This document shows positions 22,015 through 30,382 of a stretch of DNA of 38,849 nucleotides, piece by piece (within the stretch, counting starts at the first letter, position 1; each line of letters begins with the position of its first letter). Under the pieces are notes generated by a model. It did not search any database. It saw only the letters and a list, made by a program, of their open reading frames with translations, and had not been told where the DNA came from. Both the position numbers and the translations under genes were made by a program. Source of the DNA: STD1-80 sp043802745 (GTDB lineage: Bacteria; Patescibacteriota; Minisyncoccia; Minisyncoccales; CG1-02-41-26); the NCBI GenBank assembly GCA_043802745.1, contig JAZDKU010000026.1, positions 1-38,849 on the forward strand, read 5' to 3'.

Positions 22015-23187
22015 ATGAAAATTCTCTACATTCATCAAGACAGAAAATTAAGCACTGGCGCCCATTATGTAAACGACATTCTTGTTAGAGGTCTCAAGTG
22101 GGCTGGTGTTGTTGTGGAAAATGTTTATCCTGAAGAGGATTTAGGGTATTTTCATCCCCTTTTGAAGGGATTGAGAAATATTCTTTTCTTTTTCTCTCTG
22201 ATTGAAAGAAAGAAAGACATTGCTTCTTATGACATTATTCAAGGCACTACCTACACGCCATTAGCTTTTTTACATAGCAATATTCCAGTTTTTTCAATTT
22301 TTGGTTCAACCTCTTATGGGTTTTTAAAGGCTGTTCCAAGCAAGAAAGCTTTGAGCAGGGAACATCCTGAACTTTTAAAAATATTTAATGAATTAAAAGA
22401 CAAAGGCATTTCAAGTTGCGCGGAATCTTTTATTCAACCAATCAAAGATGTGAGCCGAATTGAATTTCATACAGCCAAAAACAGCCGTAAAGTAATCGCC
22501 ACTTCTAAAATTGTAAAAGCAGAGCTTATTAAGAATGGAGTGCCTCAAGAGAAAGTGGCTATTATTTGGAACGGCATAGAAAATTTTTGGTTTAAGGTCA
22601 AGCCTAAGAAGCGACTTAAGAAAAACGCTTCCATTGTCTATCTTGGAAGGATAGGAGAAACTGGCTTTAATATTAAACTAAAGGGGATTAATAGAATGAT
22701 CTATATTTTTAGGGGGTTTCCTAATTTAGAAAAGGTTGTTGTTGGCTTGACTGAAAAAGCAGATATTTATAAACAGATTTTTCAGGACATCCCAAAGACT
22801 TCATTTTATTCAAATATCAAAAGGAGGGCAGTGCCAAAAATTTTAAAGAAAAACTACGGGGATATTTTTATAAATCCTAGTCGATATGAAGGATTTTGTT
22901 TATCTTTGGTAGAGGCAATGTCTCAGGGCCTAATTCCTATTAGCTTTCCCGTAGGAGTGGCTCCTGAAATTATTAAAAATGGAGAAAACGGTTTTTTGGT
23001 AAGTAGCTTAAGGCAGATGGCTTATAAAATAAACAGACTATCTCAAGATAAAGAAAAAAGAGCGCGAATGGCCAATGCCGCCCTTGAAACAGCTAAGTTG
23101 TTTAAAGCAGAGATAATGGTTAAAAAATATATGGAACTTTACCAGGGAGAGTTATCCCCAGCGCCTAAAGATGTTGACAATATTTAG
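22015..23187 (+). CDS. Family 4 (GT-B) glycosyltransferase
   Basis: ATG at 22015 is preferred to a TTG 6 nt upstream. The 390-residue protein starts with KILYIHQDRKLSTGAHYVND and has the C-terminal GT4 features: VYLGRIGETGFNIKLKGINR, the FINPSRYEGFCLSLVEAMSQ stretch with the EX7E motif, and IIKNGENGFLV. It lies apart from the main glycan cluster, between the P-type ATPase and a regulator, so its acceptor is unclear. The N-terminal domain is weakly conserved with standard GT4 enzymes, leaving the family subtype open. Confidence 0.85.
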   Translation: MKILYIHQDRKLSTGAHYVNDILVRGLKWAGVVVENVYPEEDLGYFHPLLKGLRNILFFFSLIERKKDIASYDIIQGTTYTPLAFLHSNIPVFSIFGSTSYGFLKAVPSKKALSREHPELLKIFNELKDKGISSCAESFIQPIKDVSRIEFHTAKNSRKVIATSKIVKAELIKNGVPQEKVAIIWNGIENFWFKVKPKKRLKKNASIVYLGRIGETGFNIKLKGINRMIYIFRGFPNLEKVVVGLTEKADIYKQIFQDIPKTSFYSNIKRRAVPKILKKNYGDIFINPSRYEGFCLSLVEAMSQGLIPISFPVGVAPEIIKNGENGFLVSSLRQMAYKINRLSQDKEKRARMANAALETAKLFKAEIMVKKYMELYQGELSPAPKDVDNI

Positions 23188-23202
23188 GTTATGTGATTAA
23201 AT
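23174..23202 (+). promoter_or_regulatory. Predicted promoter of the sigma-region-4-like regulator gene
   Basis: TTGACA (23174-23179), 17-bp spacer, TTAAAT (23197-23202). The start site about 23209 is only 7-13 nt before the candidate ATGs. Confidence 0.6.
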
Positions 23203-23221
23203 AGACAGTGTGTTTATGCTT

Positions 23222-24241
23222 ATGACAGAAATAGATTATAAAACAATTTGCCACGAGCTTTTAAGCGCTTTGCCAGCTAGGCAGAACCAAGTTTTGGCCA
23301 GGAGGTTTGGCTTAAATCAAAAAGCTCCTGAAACCTTGCAAAGCATTGGCTTGGATTTGGGCATCACCAGAGAAAGGGTTCGCCAGCTTGAAAAGAGCGG
23401 TTTTTTGCGTTTAAAAGACTTTACTGACAATCAAAACTTAAAAAAAGCATTTGCATATTTTGAAAAGTATTTAAGCGAGAGTGGCGATTTGAAAAGAGAA
23501 GATATTTTATTTCGAGAATTAGCCAATGAAAAAAATAAAAATTTTATTTATTTTTTGCTTGAGTTGGGCGAGAATTTTTTTAGATTAGGGGATAACGAAA
23601 GCATGTATGCTTTTTGGACCACAGAAAAAAGCAAAGACAGCGCGGTTGCTTTAACAGTTCAAAAAATAAAAGATTTTTTCCAAAAAGAAAAAAAGCCAGC
23701 AGATTTGGCGAGCTTGGCTCTTAGCCTAGATATAGCTGATAATTTATTTTTAACCTCTTGCTTAGAGATTGCCAGAGATATTGAAGTTGGCCCCCTGGGA
23801 AGCTATGGCTTGGCTGCTTGGCCAGAAATTAAACCTCGGGGCGTTAGAGACGCGGCTTTTTTGGTTTTGAAAAAAGCGGAAGAGCCTTTGCATTTTAGAG
23901 CAATTGCGACAAAAGCCGGGGAGTTGTCTGGCGATTTGTTTTTAAAAAGGAAAATGCTTCCTCAAACAATACACAATGAACTAATCCGTGATAAGCGGTT
24001 TATTTTGGTGGGCCGGGGCATTTATGGGTTATCTGATTGGGGGTATAGCTCTGGCACAGTGAAAGATGTTATTTTTAAAGTATTGCAAGCGAGTGCGCCT
24101 TTAGATAAAGAAGAAATATTGCAAGAGGTGCAAAAACAACGGCTTGTGAAACCAAACACAGTTTTTCTTAATTTATCTGACAAGCAAAAGTTTAGTCGAG
24201 ACACTCAAGGAAAATATTCTCTCGTTATTAAAACTGCCTAG
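23222..24241 (+). CDS. Sigma-70 region 4-like DNA-binding protein with a HARE-HTH-type domain
   Basis: The N-terminal about 60 residues are a sigma region 4-like helix-turn-helix (LPARQNQVLARRFGL, then LGITRERVRQLEKSGFLRL). The C-terminal half has a HARE-HTH-like winged-helix pattern (DAAFLVLKKAEEPLHFRAIA, then a RFILVGRGIYGLSDWG beta hairpin) and a second similar short unit near the end. No sigma region 2 is present, so it is probably a transcriptional regulator or RNA polymerase accessory factor, not a full sigma factor. Starts at 23210 (GTG), 23216 and 23222 are in frame; the promoter at 23174-23202 favours the ATGs. Its TAG stop uses the first G of the next palindromic element. Confidence 0.75.
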   Translation: MTEIDYKTICHELLSALPARQNQVLARRFGLNQKAPETLQSIGLDLGITRERVRQLEKSGFLRLKDFTDNQNLKKAFAYFEKYLSESGDLKREDILFRELANEKNKNFIYFLLELGENFFRLGDNESMYAFWTTEKSKDSAVALTVQKIKDFFQKEKKPADLASLALSLDIADNLFLTSCLEIARDIEVGPLGSYGLAAWPEIKPRGVRDAAFLVLKKAEEPLHFRAIATKAGELSGDLFLKRKMLPQTIHNELIRDKRFILVGRGIYGLSDWGYSSGTVKDVIFKVLQASAPLDKEEILQEVQKQRLVKPNTVFLNLSDKQKFSRDTQGKYSLVIKTA

Positions 24242-24333
24242 GGGTCTGTCCCCAACCACTGATAGAATATTTATAACTGGATAAAATATAATTTTTGTGG
24301 TTTATTTTTTCTCAGTGGTCGGGGACAGACCCC
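24241..24333. repeat. 93-nt palindromic element, GGGTCTGTCCCC family (copy 4)
   Basis: Arms GGGGTCTGTCCCCAACCAC and GTGGTCGGGGACAGACCCC; the core is about 80% like copy 3 by eye. It starts on the last base of a TAG stop, exactly as copy 3 does after secF. Confidence 0.92.
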
Positions 24334-24345
24334 GATACTTTTTAT

Positions 24346-24371
24346 CCCCTTGAAAGGGGGTATTTTTTTTA
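24346..24371 (+). terminator. Intrinsic terminator after the regulator gene
   Basis: CCCC TTGAAA GGGG followed by GTATTTTTTTT, directly downstream of the palindromic element. Confidence 0.75.
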
Positions 24372-24406
24372 GTATTGTAAAAGAATAGCTTTAAAAAAAT
24401 ATCTCA

Positions 24407-25714
24407 ATGGATCCAACTTCTCTTAGCCCAATTATTAAGCAAATTTTAGGTATTGCGTGGCAGATTTTTAAAGCCTGGTGGTGGCTTCCTTTGCCATTTA
24501 TTTTATTTCCAAAACTAAAGTTTATATTTAGCTGGTATATGGGCGATATGTATTGGTCAAAGGCTAATTGGATGGTTTTGGAAGTTAAAATAGCCAAAGA
24601 AATTGACCGGCCGCTAAAAGCCATGGAGCAGGTGATTGCCAATTTTTGGACCTTATATGACCCAGCTGATTTTAAAGAGCAATGGTTTGAGGGAAAGTAT
24701 CTTTTAAATTTTTCTTTAGAAATTGTTTCAATTGACGGTAAAATTCACTTTTTTATTTATTTGCCAGGGGCTATGCGCAAGGCCTTTGAGTCCGCCATCT
24801 ATTCTCAATATCCGGAAGTGGAGGTTGACCAGGTAATGGACTACACCAGAATGGTTCCTCAAGATATTCCCAATAAAGACTGGGATATGTGGGCTTGCAA
24901 CTTTAAGATGATGAAAAAAAGGTGTTATCCTATTAAGACTTATCTTAATTTTTTTGAGCCAACTCAAGAAATTGAAGAGGAAAGAAGGGTAGACCCATTG
25001 GCTGTTCTTTTGGAGGGCATGTCACGCTTACGACCGGGAGAGCAATTATGGTTTCAAATTATGTTAAAACCTATCTTGCTTGATAGTGAAAATGATTGGA
25101 AAGTAGAGGGCAGAGAAGAGCTATCAAAGCTTTTAAAAAGGCCATTGCCAGCCAAAGATAATAAAACAATTGTCGGGGAAGCCTACAATCTTTTATTCCA
25201 TGATAAAGAGCCGTTTAAGGGCGAAGAAAAAGTTGAGCCATTACTGCCACCTGAATTGCATATGAGCCCAGGGGAGAAAGAGATGGTGCAGGGCATTGAG
25301 GGTAAAATGGCCAAGCATGGATTTGAAGCTACTGTTAGAATGATTCTTTTGGGCAAGAGAGATGTTTTTTTCAAGCCAAACTTGCGTTTGGTTTTAAACT
25401 TATCATCTGGCGTTTCCACGATAAATTTAAATGGACTTAAGCCTTTTATGACAACCAAGGTAGTGGCCCCTGCTTTTTTTAGAGATCAAAGATTATTTAT
25501 TAAGAAAAGAAAGCTTTTTAGGAGATATAGGAGCCGATGGGGTTATTATTTTCCAAAATTTCCGCCCGGGCAAAAGCATGGGCATTTAATTTTAAATCCA
25601 GAAGAAATTGCTACATTGTGGCATTTCCCAGGCAAAGCAGCTATGCCAGCCGCTGGGCTTGAGACAATTGAGTCAAAGAAGGCCGGTCCACCACCCAATT
25701 TACCCGTCGGGTAA
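24407..25714 (+). CDS. Conserved CPR membrane-anchored protein paired with a VirD4-like ATPase
   Basis: A 435-residue protein with one or two N-terminal membrane segments (residues about 10-45, rich in Trp) and a long soluble region. The YWSKANWMVLEVKI and YPEVEVDQVMDY stretches recall a family of CPR proteins encoded next to type IV secretion/VirD4-like ATPases. The soluble part has a repeated pattern of a helix followed by a hairpin, and ends in a Pro-rich tail. I do not recognise an enzymatic motif. Its position directly before the ATPase gene suggests a membrane anchor or partner of that motor, perhaps in DNA or protein transfer. Confidence 0.7.
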   Translation: MDPTSLSPIIKQILGIAWQIFKAWWWLPLPFILFPKLKFIFSWYMGDMYWSKANWMVLEVKIAKEIDRPLKAMEQVIANFWTLYDPADFKEQWFEGKYLLNFSLEIVSIDGKIHFFIYLPGAMRKAFESAIYSQYPEVEVDQVMDYTRMVPQDIPNKDWDMWACNFKMMKKRCYPIKTYLNFFEPTQEIEEERRVDPLAVLLEGMSRLRPGEQLWFQIMLKPILLDSENDWKVEGREELSKLLKRPLPAKDNKTIVGEAYNLLFHDKEPFKGEEKVEPLLPPELHMSPGEKEMVQGIEGKMAKHGFEATVRMILLGKRDVFFKPNLRLVLNLSSGVSTINLNGLKPFMTTKVVAPAFFRDQRLFIKKRKLFRRYRSRWGYYFPKFPPGQKHGHLILNPEEIATLWHFPGKAAMPAAGLETIESKKAGPPPNLPVG

Positions 25715-25729
25715 AAATTTTACAACAGC

Positions 25730-25794
25730 GTCATTCTGAGCCAGCAGGCGAAGAATCTCTGACAAGAGACCCTTCGCTAATCGCTCAGGGCGAC
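25730..25794. repeat. TCATTCTGAG-family palindromic element (copy 3)
   Basis: Arms GTCATTCTGAG and CTCAGGGCGAC; left side module CCAGCAGGCGAAG, right side module CTTCGCTAATCG. It fills the gap between the membrane protein and the ATPase gene. Confidence 0.92.
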
Positions 25795-25805
25795 ACAGAA
25801 TTCAT

Positions 25806-27509
25806 ATGAGTGAAGAAATTACATTTTTTGGTGAAACATCTTTCAGAAACGAACGTAGGAGGTTTGGTATTAAGCTTGACGATCGGCGCAAGCACGTTTA
25901 TGTTATTGGAAAAACCGGTATGGGCAAGACTCAGCTTTTAAAAAACATGGCTATCCAAGATATTCAAAATGGCCATGGTATTGGCTTTGTTGACCCGCAC
26001 GGAGAGGCAGCCAGCGAGCTCTTAGATTATATCCCCAAAGAAAGAATTAAAGATGTTATTTACTTTAATCCAGCAGATTTAGATTTCCCCATTAGCTTTA
26101 ATGTTATGGAAAAAGTAGATGTGGAGTTTAGGCATCTAGTAGCTTCGGGCTTAATGGGTGTATTTAAAAAGATATGGCCTGATGTTTGGTCAGCTAGAAT
26201 GGAGTATATTTTAAATAACTGCATCCTGTCTTTATTAGAATACCCAAACTCAACTTTGCTTGGCGTTAACAGAATTTTAGCTGATGAAGAATATAGAAAT
26301 AAAGTTATTGAAGTAATTCAAGACCCAATTATTAAATCATTCTGGCTCAATGAGTTTGCTCGCTATTCACAAAAATACGAAACCGAAGCCACCGCGGCCA
26401 TTCAAAATAAAATTGGGCAATTTATTTCCTCGCCCCTAATTAGAAATATTATTGGGCAAACAAAATCATCTTTAGACATGAGAAAGATCATGGATGAAGA
26501 AAAGATTTTAATTATGGATCTTTCCAAGGGTAGAATAGGGGAGGATTCTTCAAAATTATTGGGCGGTCTTTTAATTACTAAATTACAGTTGGCGGCTATG
26601 TCAAGAGTAGACACACCCGAAGAAGAAAGAAAAGATTTCTTTTTGTATGTTGATGAGTTTCAAAATTTTGCCACAGAGTCATTTGCCAATATCTTATCAG
26701 AGGCAAGAAAATATCGTTTGGGCTTAACTTTGGGGCATCAATACATAACGCAAATGGAAGAAACAGTTCGGGATGCGGTGTTTGGCAATGTTGGCACAAT
26801 GATTGTTTTTAGAGTGGGGGCAGAAGACGCTGAATCCCTAGAAAAAGAGTTTGCTCCTAATTTAACAGCCAATGATATTGTTAATTTGGGCAAGTATAAT
26901 ATTTATGTAAAACTGATGGTTAACGGTATTGCTGGGGATCCATTTTCTGCTGATACCCTCCCTCCGCCCGATATGCCAGCAAAATCATTTAAAAATGAGA
27001 TTATTGAGTCATCTAGGGGCGAGTATGCTGGAGAGAGAGAAAAAACAGAAGAAGAAATAGCCAGATGGACAGGAGATTTTGTTTTGCAAAAGGAATTTAA
27101 GAAGCCAATCGAGCTTTTTGACGCTACTTGTGAGGGATGCAAAAAGAACACTAAAGTGCCCTTTAAGCCAGACAATAAACGGCCTGTTTATTGCAAGGCT
27201 TGCTTGAAAAAAATGGAGGCAGACGCCAACCCAAAAGATTCGGGCGGAAAAGCCCCAGAAGGCAGCTTAGCTGCCCCAGGGCTAAGCTCAATTTTGCCAG
27301 CAAAGCTAGAAAAGAAAGAAGAAGAGCCAAAACCAACTTCGCTAGAAGAGCTTTTAATGCGCAACACTGTGCCCTTTGCCAGGAAACAAAAAGAAGAGCA
27401 GAAAAAAGCAAAACAAGAAGTAGACAAAGAAAAATTAAAAGAAGCCATCAGAGAGTCTTTAAGCGATACGCCAAAAGAAATAAACCCCGGCGAGGTCGTC
27501 AAATTTTAA
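25806..27509 (+). CDS. VirD4/TraD-like type IV secretion coupling ATPase with C-terminal zinc ribbon
   Basis: The 567-residue ATPase has Walker A IGKTGMGKTQLL (near residue 35), FVDPHGEAA, Walker B FFLYVDEFQNF and GLTLGHQYITQM, the set found in VirD4/TraD/HerA-like motors. The C-terminus has a CxxC-x17-CxxC zinc ribbon (CEGC and CKAC) followed by a charged low-complexity tail. It has no N-terminal membrane helices; the preceding gene could supply the membrane anchor. In CPR such pairs occur widely and are annotated as conjugative transfer proteins, but no relaxase or VirB genes are in this window, so a DNA-uptake or secretion role is inference. Confidence 0.88.
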   Translation: MSEEITFFGETSFRNERRRFGIKLDDRRKHVYVIGKTGMGKTQLLKNMAIQDIQNGHGIGFVDPHGEAASELLDYIPKERIKDVIYFNPADLDFPISFNVMEKVDVEFRHLVASGLMGVFKKIWPDVWSARMEYILNNCILSLLEYPNSTLLGVNRILADEEYRNKVIEVIQDPIIKSFWLNEFARYSQKYETEATAAIQNKIGQFISSPLIRNIIGQTKSSLDMRKIMDEEKILIMDLSKGRIGEDSSKLLGGLLITKLQLAAMSRVDTPEEERKDFFLYVDEFQNFATESFANILSEARKYRLGLTLGHQYITQMEETVRDAVFGNVGTMIVFRVGAEDAESLEKEFAPNLTANDIVNLGKYNIYVKLMVNGIAGDPFSADTLPPPDMPAKSFKNEIIESSRGEYAGEREKTEEEIARWTGDFVLQKEFKKPIELFDATCEGCKKNTKVPFKPDNKRPVYCKACLKKMEADANPKDSGGKAPEGSLAAPGLSSILPAKLEKKEEEPKPTSLEELLMRNTVPFARKQKEEQKKAKQEVDKEKLKEAIRESLSDTPKEINPGEVVKF

Positions 27510-27512
27510 AAT

Positions 27513-28670
27513 ATGTTTAGAGGTTTGAATGATTATAATTTTTTTAATAAAAAAGTCCTGGTTAGGTGCGATTTTAACGTAGCTATTGAGAAAAACAGAG
27601 TTATTGATGATTTTAAAATAAAAAGAGCTATTGAAACAATTAAGTATCTAAAAGAATCAGAGGCAAAAGTAATTTTAATAAGCCATTTGGAGAAGCTTAG
27701 CTTCTTTGACAAAGCAACCTTAAAACCAGTTGTTTCTGTTTTAGAAAAAATGCTTAACACTAAGATACTTTTTTCTGAAAAATGCTCTGGCAAAAAAACT
27801 AAAAAAATGATTGATAGCTTAAAACCTGGCCAAGTCTTGGTTTTGGAAAATTTAAGAAAGAATAACGGTGAAAAGCAAAATAATGAAAAGTTTGCCAAAG
27901 AAATGGCTACTTTAGCTGATGTGTTTGCGCAAGAAGCTTTTAGCTGTTGCCATAGAAAGCATGCTTCCATTGTTTCTTTGCCCAAGTTTTTACCTCATTT
28001 TATTGGGTTTGAGTGCGAAAGGGAGGTAAGTGTTTTGGGTTCTTTGATTGAAAGCCCAGAAAGGCCATTAGTTGTTTTAATTGGCGGAGCAAAAATTGAG
28101 GCTAAGCTAAGCATGATTAAGCGATTTTTGCCCCAGGCCGACCATTTGCTTTTTGGCGGTAAAATCGCTAATGTTTTATTAGCGGTTAAGGGGATTGTTA
28201 TTGGCAGGCCATTGCCCAACCAAGAAACGCAAGAGATTTTAAAAGGTATAAATTTAACTGATCAAAAAATTCATTTGCCCCTAGATGTTCTGGCTTATTG
28301 GGATGATAGCCACGATATTACCCGCCAAACAGCGCCCGGCAAAGTAAGAAGAGACGAGGAGATTTATGATATTGGCCGAGCAACCATAGAAAAGTTTTCT
28401 GAAGTTTTAAAAACAGCCAAATCTATTTTTTGGTCTGGAGATTTGGGCTTAGTTGAAAATCAAAAATTTAGAAAAGGCACTTTGGAGATTGCTAAAGCCA
28501 TCGGGGAGAATAAAGACGCCTTAAGGGTAGCTGGCGGGGGAGATACAGTTGCTTTTATAAGAGCCCATGGTTTGGAGAACAATTTTTCTTTTTTATCAAC
28601 TGGGGGAAGCGCTATGTTAGAGTTTATTGCCAATGGCGCCCTGCCGGGAATAGAGGCTCTGAAAATATAA
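27513..28670 (+). CDS. pgk: Divergent phosphoglycerate kinase
   Basis: The 385-residue protein follows the PGK layout: VRCDFNVAI, ILISHLEKL, VLENLRKN, FSCCHRKHASI, LIGGAKIEAKL, FWSGDLGLVE and GGGDTVAFI. The reaction is transfer of phosphate from 1,3-bisphosphoglycerate to ADP. Several normally strict residues differ: the TRIRAALPTI region reads FKIKRAIETI (substrate-binding Arg to Lys), SHLGRP is SHLEKL, and GPxGxxE is SGDLGLVE. The ENLR arginine, HR pair, both GGAK lysines and the GGGDT loop are kept. It could be a working but diverged CPR enzyme or a paralogue with changed substrate. It starts 3 nt after the ATPase stop codon. Confidence 0.82.
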   Translation: MFRGLNDYNFFNKKVLVRCDFNVAIEKNRVIDDFKIKRAIETIKYLKESEAKVILISHLEKLSFFDKATLKPVVSVLEKMLNTKILFSEKCSGKKTKKMIDSLKPGQVLVLENLRKNNGEKQNNEKFAKEMATLADVFAQEAFSCCHRKHASIVSLPKFLPHFIGFECEREVSVLGSLIESPERPLVVLIGGAKIEAKLSMIKRFLPQADHLLFGGKIANVLLAVKGIVIGRPLPNQETQEILKGINLTDQKIHLPLDVLAYWDDSHDITRQTAPGKVRRDEEIYDIGRATIEKFSEVLKTAKSIFWSGDLGLVENQKFRKGTLEIAKAIGENKDALRVAGGGDTVAFIRAHGLENNFSFLSTGGSAMLEFIANGALPGIEALKI

Positions 28671-28685
28671 AATTGACTCCGCAGG

Positions 28686-28750
28686 TGTCACCCTGAGCGA
28701 CTAGCGAAGGGTCTAAGCCGAGATTCTTCGCCTGCTGGCTCAGAATGACA
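28686..28750. repeat. TCATTCTGAG-family palindromic element (copy 4)
   Basis: Arms TGTCACCCTGAG and CTCAGAATGACA, opposite orientation to copy 1. Side modules are a CTAGCG variant on the left and CCTGCTGG on the right. It spans the pgk/DHH gap and ends 5 nt before the DHH start. Confidence 0.92.
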
Positions 28751-28755
28751 ATGAT

Positions 28756-29910
28756 ATGTGCCACGAAATAAAAAATTTAAAAAAAGTAGCCAAGAGAATT
28801 AAAAAAGCTGTAAAAAATCAGGAAAAAATAATTATTTTTGCTGACGCTGATTTAGACGGCACAACCTCGGCTATTATTTTAGAAGAAACAATTCAAAGCT
28901 TGGGTGGCTTGGTTGATTTAATTTATTTTCCCAACAGGGATAGCGACGGCTACGGGCTAAGCGAAAAAGCGCTTAGTAATTTTATAAATAAAGCCCCAGG
29001 GCTTTTAGTGCTTTTAGATTGCGGGATTGGCAGTTTTGAGGGTATAAAAAAAGCATCGCAAGCTGGTTTTGAGGTTATCGTTGTTGATCATCATGAGATT
29101 TTAGGCAAGTTGCCAAAGCCAGCCCTAATTGTGGATCCAAAACAGCCAAAAGATAAGTATTTATTTAAAAAATTGGCCAATGTTTGTTTGGTTTTTAAGT
29201 TAAGCGAAGAAATCTTAGGCAAAGAAATGCCCCAAACAATAAAAAAAAGCTTTTTTGAGCTTGGAGCTTTGGGGACAATTGCTGATATGATGCCAGAAGA
29301 AGATTGCAACAAAAGAATAATTGAAGGAGGAAAAAATTGTTTATCCCAAACATTTCGGCCCGGCTTTTTGGCTCTTATTGATTTTGTGAAAAAAGAAGGA
29401 GACACTTCCAGAAGTATTTTTTCGAAAATTGTGACAATTTTAAATATTACAGGAGTAGTAAATAACCTAACAGAAAGCTATTTGCTTTTTAAAGAAAAAG
29501 ATATTTCCAAAGCCAAAGAAATGGTCAGAAGTTTAGTTGATGCTTCAGCTAGCAGGCAAATGAGAATTCAAGAAATAGCCGAGCAAGTTGTTCGTGGCGA
29601 TAGATTAGACGATAATATTGTTTTTGTTGGCGATGAAATGTGGGAGCAGGTTCTCACGGGCCCTGTGGCTTCAAGGGTTTGCAATAAAACCAAAAAGCCA
29701 ACTTTTATTTTTAAGATTGGCAAAGAAAAATGCCGAGGATCAGTGAGAATGCCAGGCAAAAAAGACGGGGTGGTGGCCATGAAATCTTGCGAAATATTTT
29801 TGGAGGTTTTTGGCGGGCATCCCCCGGCTGCTGGGTTTACTTGCGACAAGTCGCAAATCGAGGGACTTAAAAAATGTCTTGTGAAGTATTTTGAACAGAT
29901 AAAAGAATAA
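28756..29910 (+). CDS. DHH-family phosphoesterase (RecJ-like)
   Basis: 384 residues. The N-terminal DHH domain shows FADADLDGTTSA (motif I), PNRDSDGYGL, VLLDCGIGS (motif II) and VVDHHEILG (the DHH signature), all metal ligands. The C-terminal DHHA1-type domain ends in RGSVRMPGKKDGV and FGGHPPAAGFTC. This is the RecJ core exonuclease arrangement but shorter than full RecJ, with no OB extension. It may be a single-strand exonuclease or a small-nucleotide phosphodiesterase. It sits with RNase HI, consistent with nucleic acid processing. Confidence 0.88.
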   Translation: MCHEIKNLKKVAKRIKKAVKNQEKIIIFADADLDGTTSAIILEETIQSLGGLVDLIYFPNRDSDGYGLSEKALSNFINKAPGLLVLLDCGIGSFEGIKKASQAGFEVIVVDHHEILGKLPKPALIVDPKQPKDKYLFKKLANVCLVFKLSEEILGKEMPQTIKKSFFELGALGTIADMMPEEDCNKRIIEGGKNCLSQTFRPGFLALIDFVKKEGDTSRSIFSKIVTILNITGVVNNLTESYLLFKEKDISKAKEMVRSLVDASASRQMRIQEIAEQVVRGDRLDDNIVFVGDEMWEQVLTGPVASRVCNKTKKPTFIFKIGKEKCRGSVRMPGKKDGVVAMKSCEIFLEVFGGHPPAAGFTCDKSQIEGLKKCLVKYFEQIKE

Positions 29911-29925
29911 GGCATTTAATTTTTT

Positions 29926-30366
29926 ATGGAAAAAATCATTATTTATACAGACGGGGGGTCGCGAGGGAATCCCGGTGAGGGTTCTGTGGGCGTTGTTTTT
30001 TGCGATGAAAAAGGCAAAACTATTAAAAGTTATGGTGAAAAAATTGGTTTTTGCACAAACAACGAAGCAGAATACAAAGCTCTAATTTTTGCCCTAAAAA
30101 AAGCCAAGTCAGTTTTTGGTAAAGATAAAATCAAGGCTTATAAAATAGAAGTGAGATCTGACTCCGAGCTTTTGATTAATCAGATGAATAGAAAGTATAA
30201 AATTCAAGATGAAAGAATGGGAAAGTTGTTTCTGGAGGTTTGGAATTTAAGAGTTGAGCTGCCAGAAATAGAATTTGTGGCCATACCTCGAGAAATGAAT
30301 AAATTAGCCGATAAATTAGCCAACGAGGCGCTAGATACCCCCAAGAAAAGCCAACCACTTTTTTAA
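29926..30366 (+). CDS. rnhA: Ribonuclease HI-family protein
   Basis: 146 residues with the four acidic catalytic positions in context: IYTDGGSRGNPGEG (Asp), NNEAEYKAL (Glu), VRSDSELLINQM (Asp) and KLADKLANEA (Asp). It cleaves RNA in RNA/DNA hybrids. It resembles the short type found in archaea and CPR rather than E. coli RnhA with its basic handle. It starts 15 nt after the DHH gene and converges on rnpB, sharing an A/T-rich terminator region. Confidence 0.92.
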   Translation: MEKIIIYTDGGSRGNPGEGSVGVVFCDEKGKTIKSYGEKIGFCTNNEAEYKALIFALKKAKSVFGKDKIKAYKIEVRSDSELLINQMNRKYKIQDERMGKLFLEVWNLRVELPEIEFVAIPREMNKLADKLANEALDTPKKSQPLF

Positions 30367-30382
30367 TTTTTGTAATAAAAAA

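Noticed and set aside
2058..24333. 96-nt elements as simple transcription terminators
   Set aside because: They lack T-runs after the stem, and the copy at 24241 is followed by a separate, proper terminator.
27191..27520. 109-codon Arg/Lys-rich ORF
   Set aside because: It is the shifted frame of the charged low-complexity tail of the VirD4-like ATPase.
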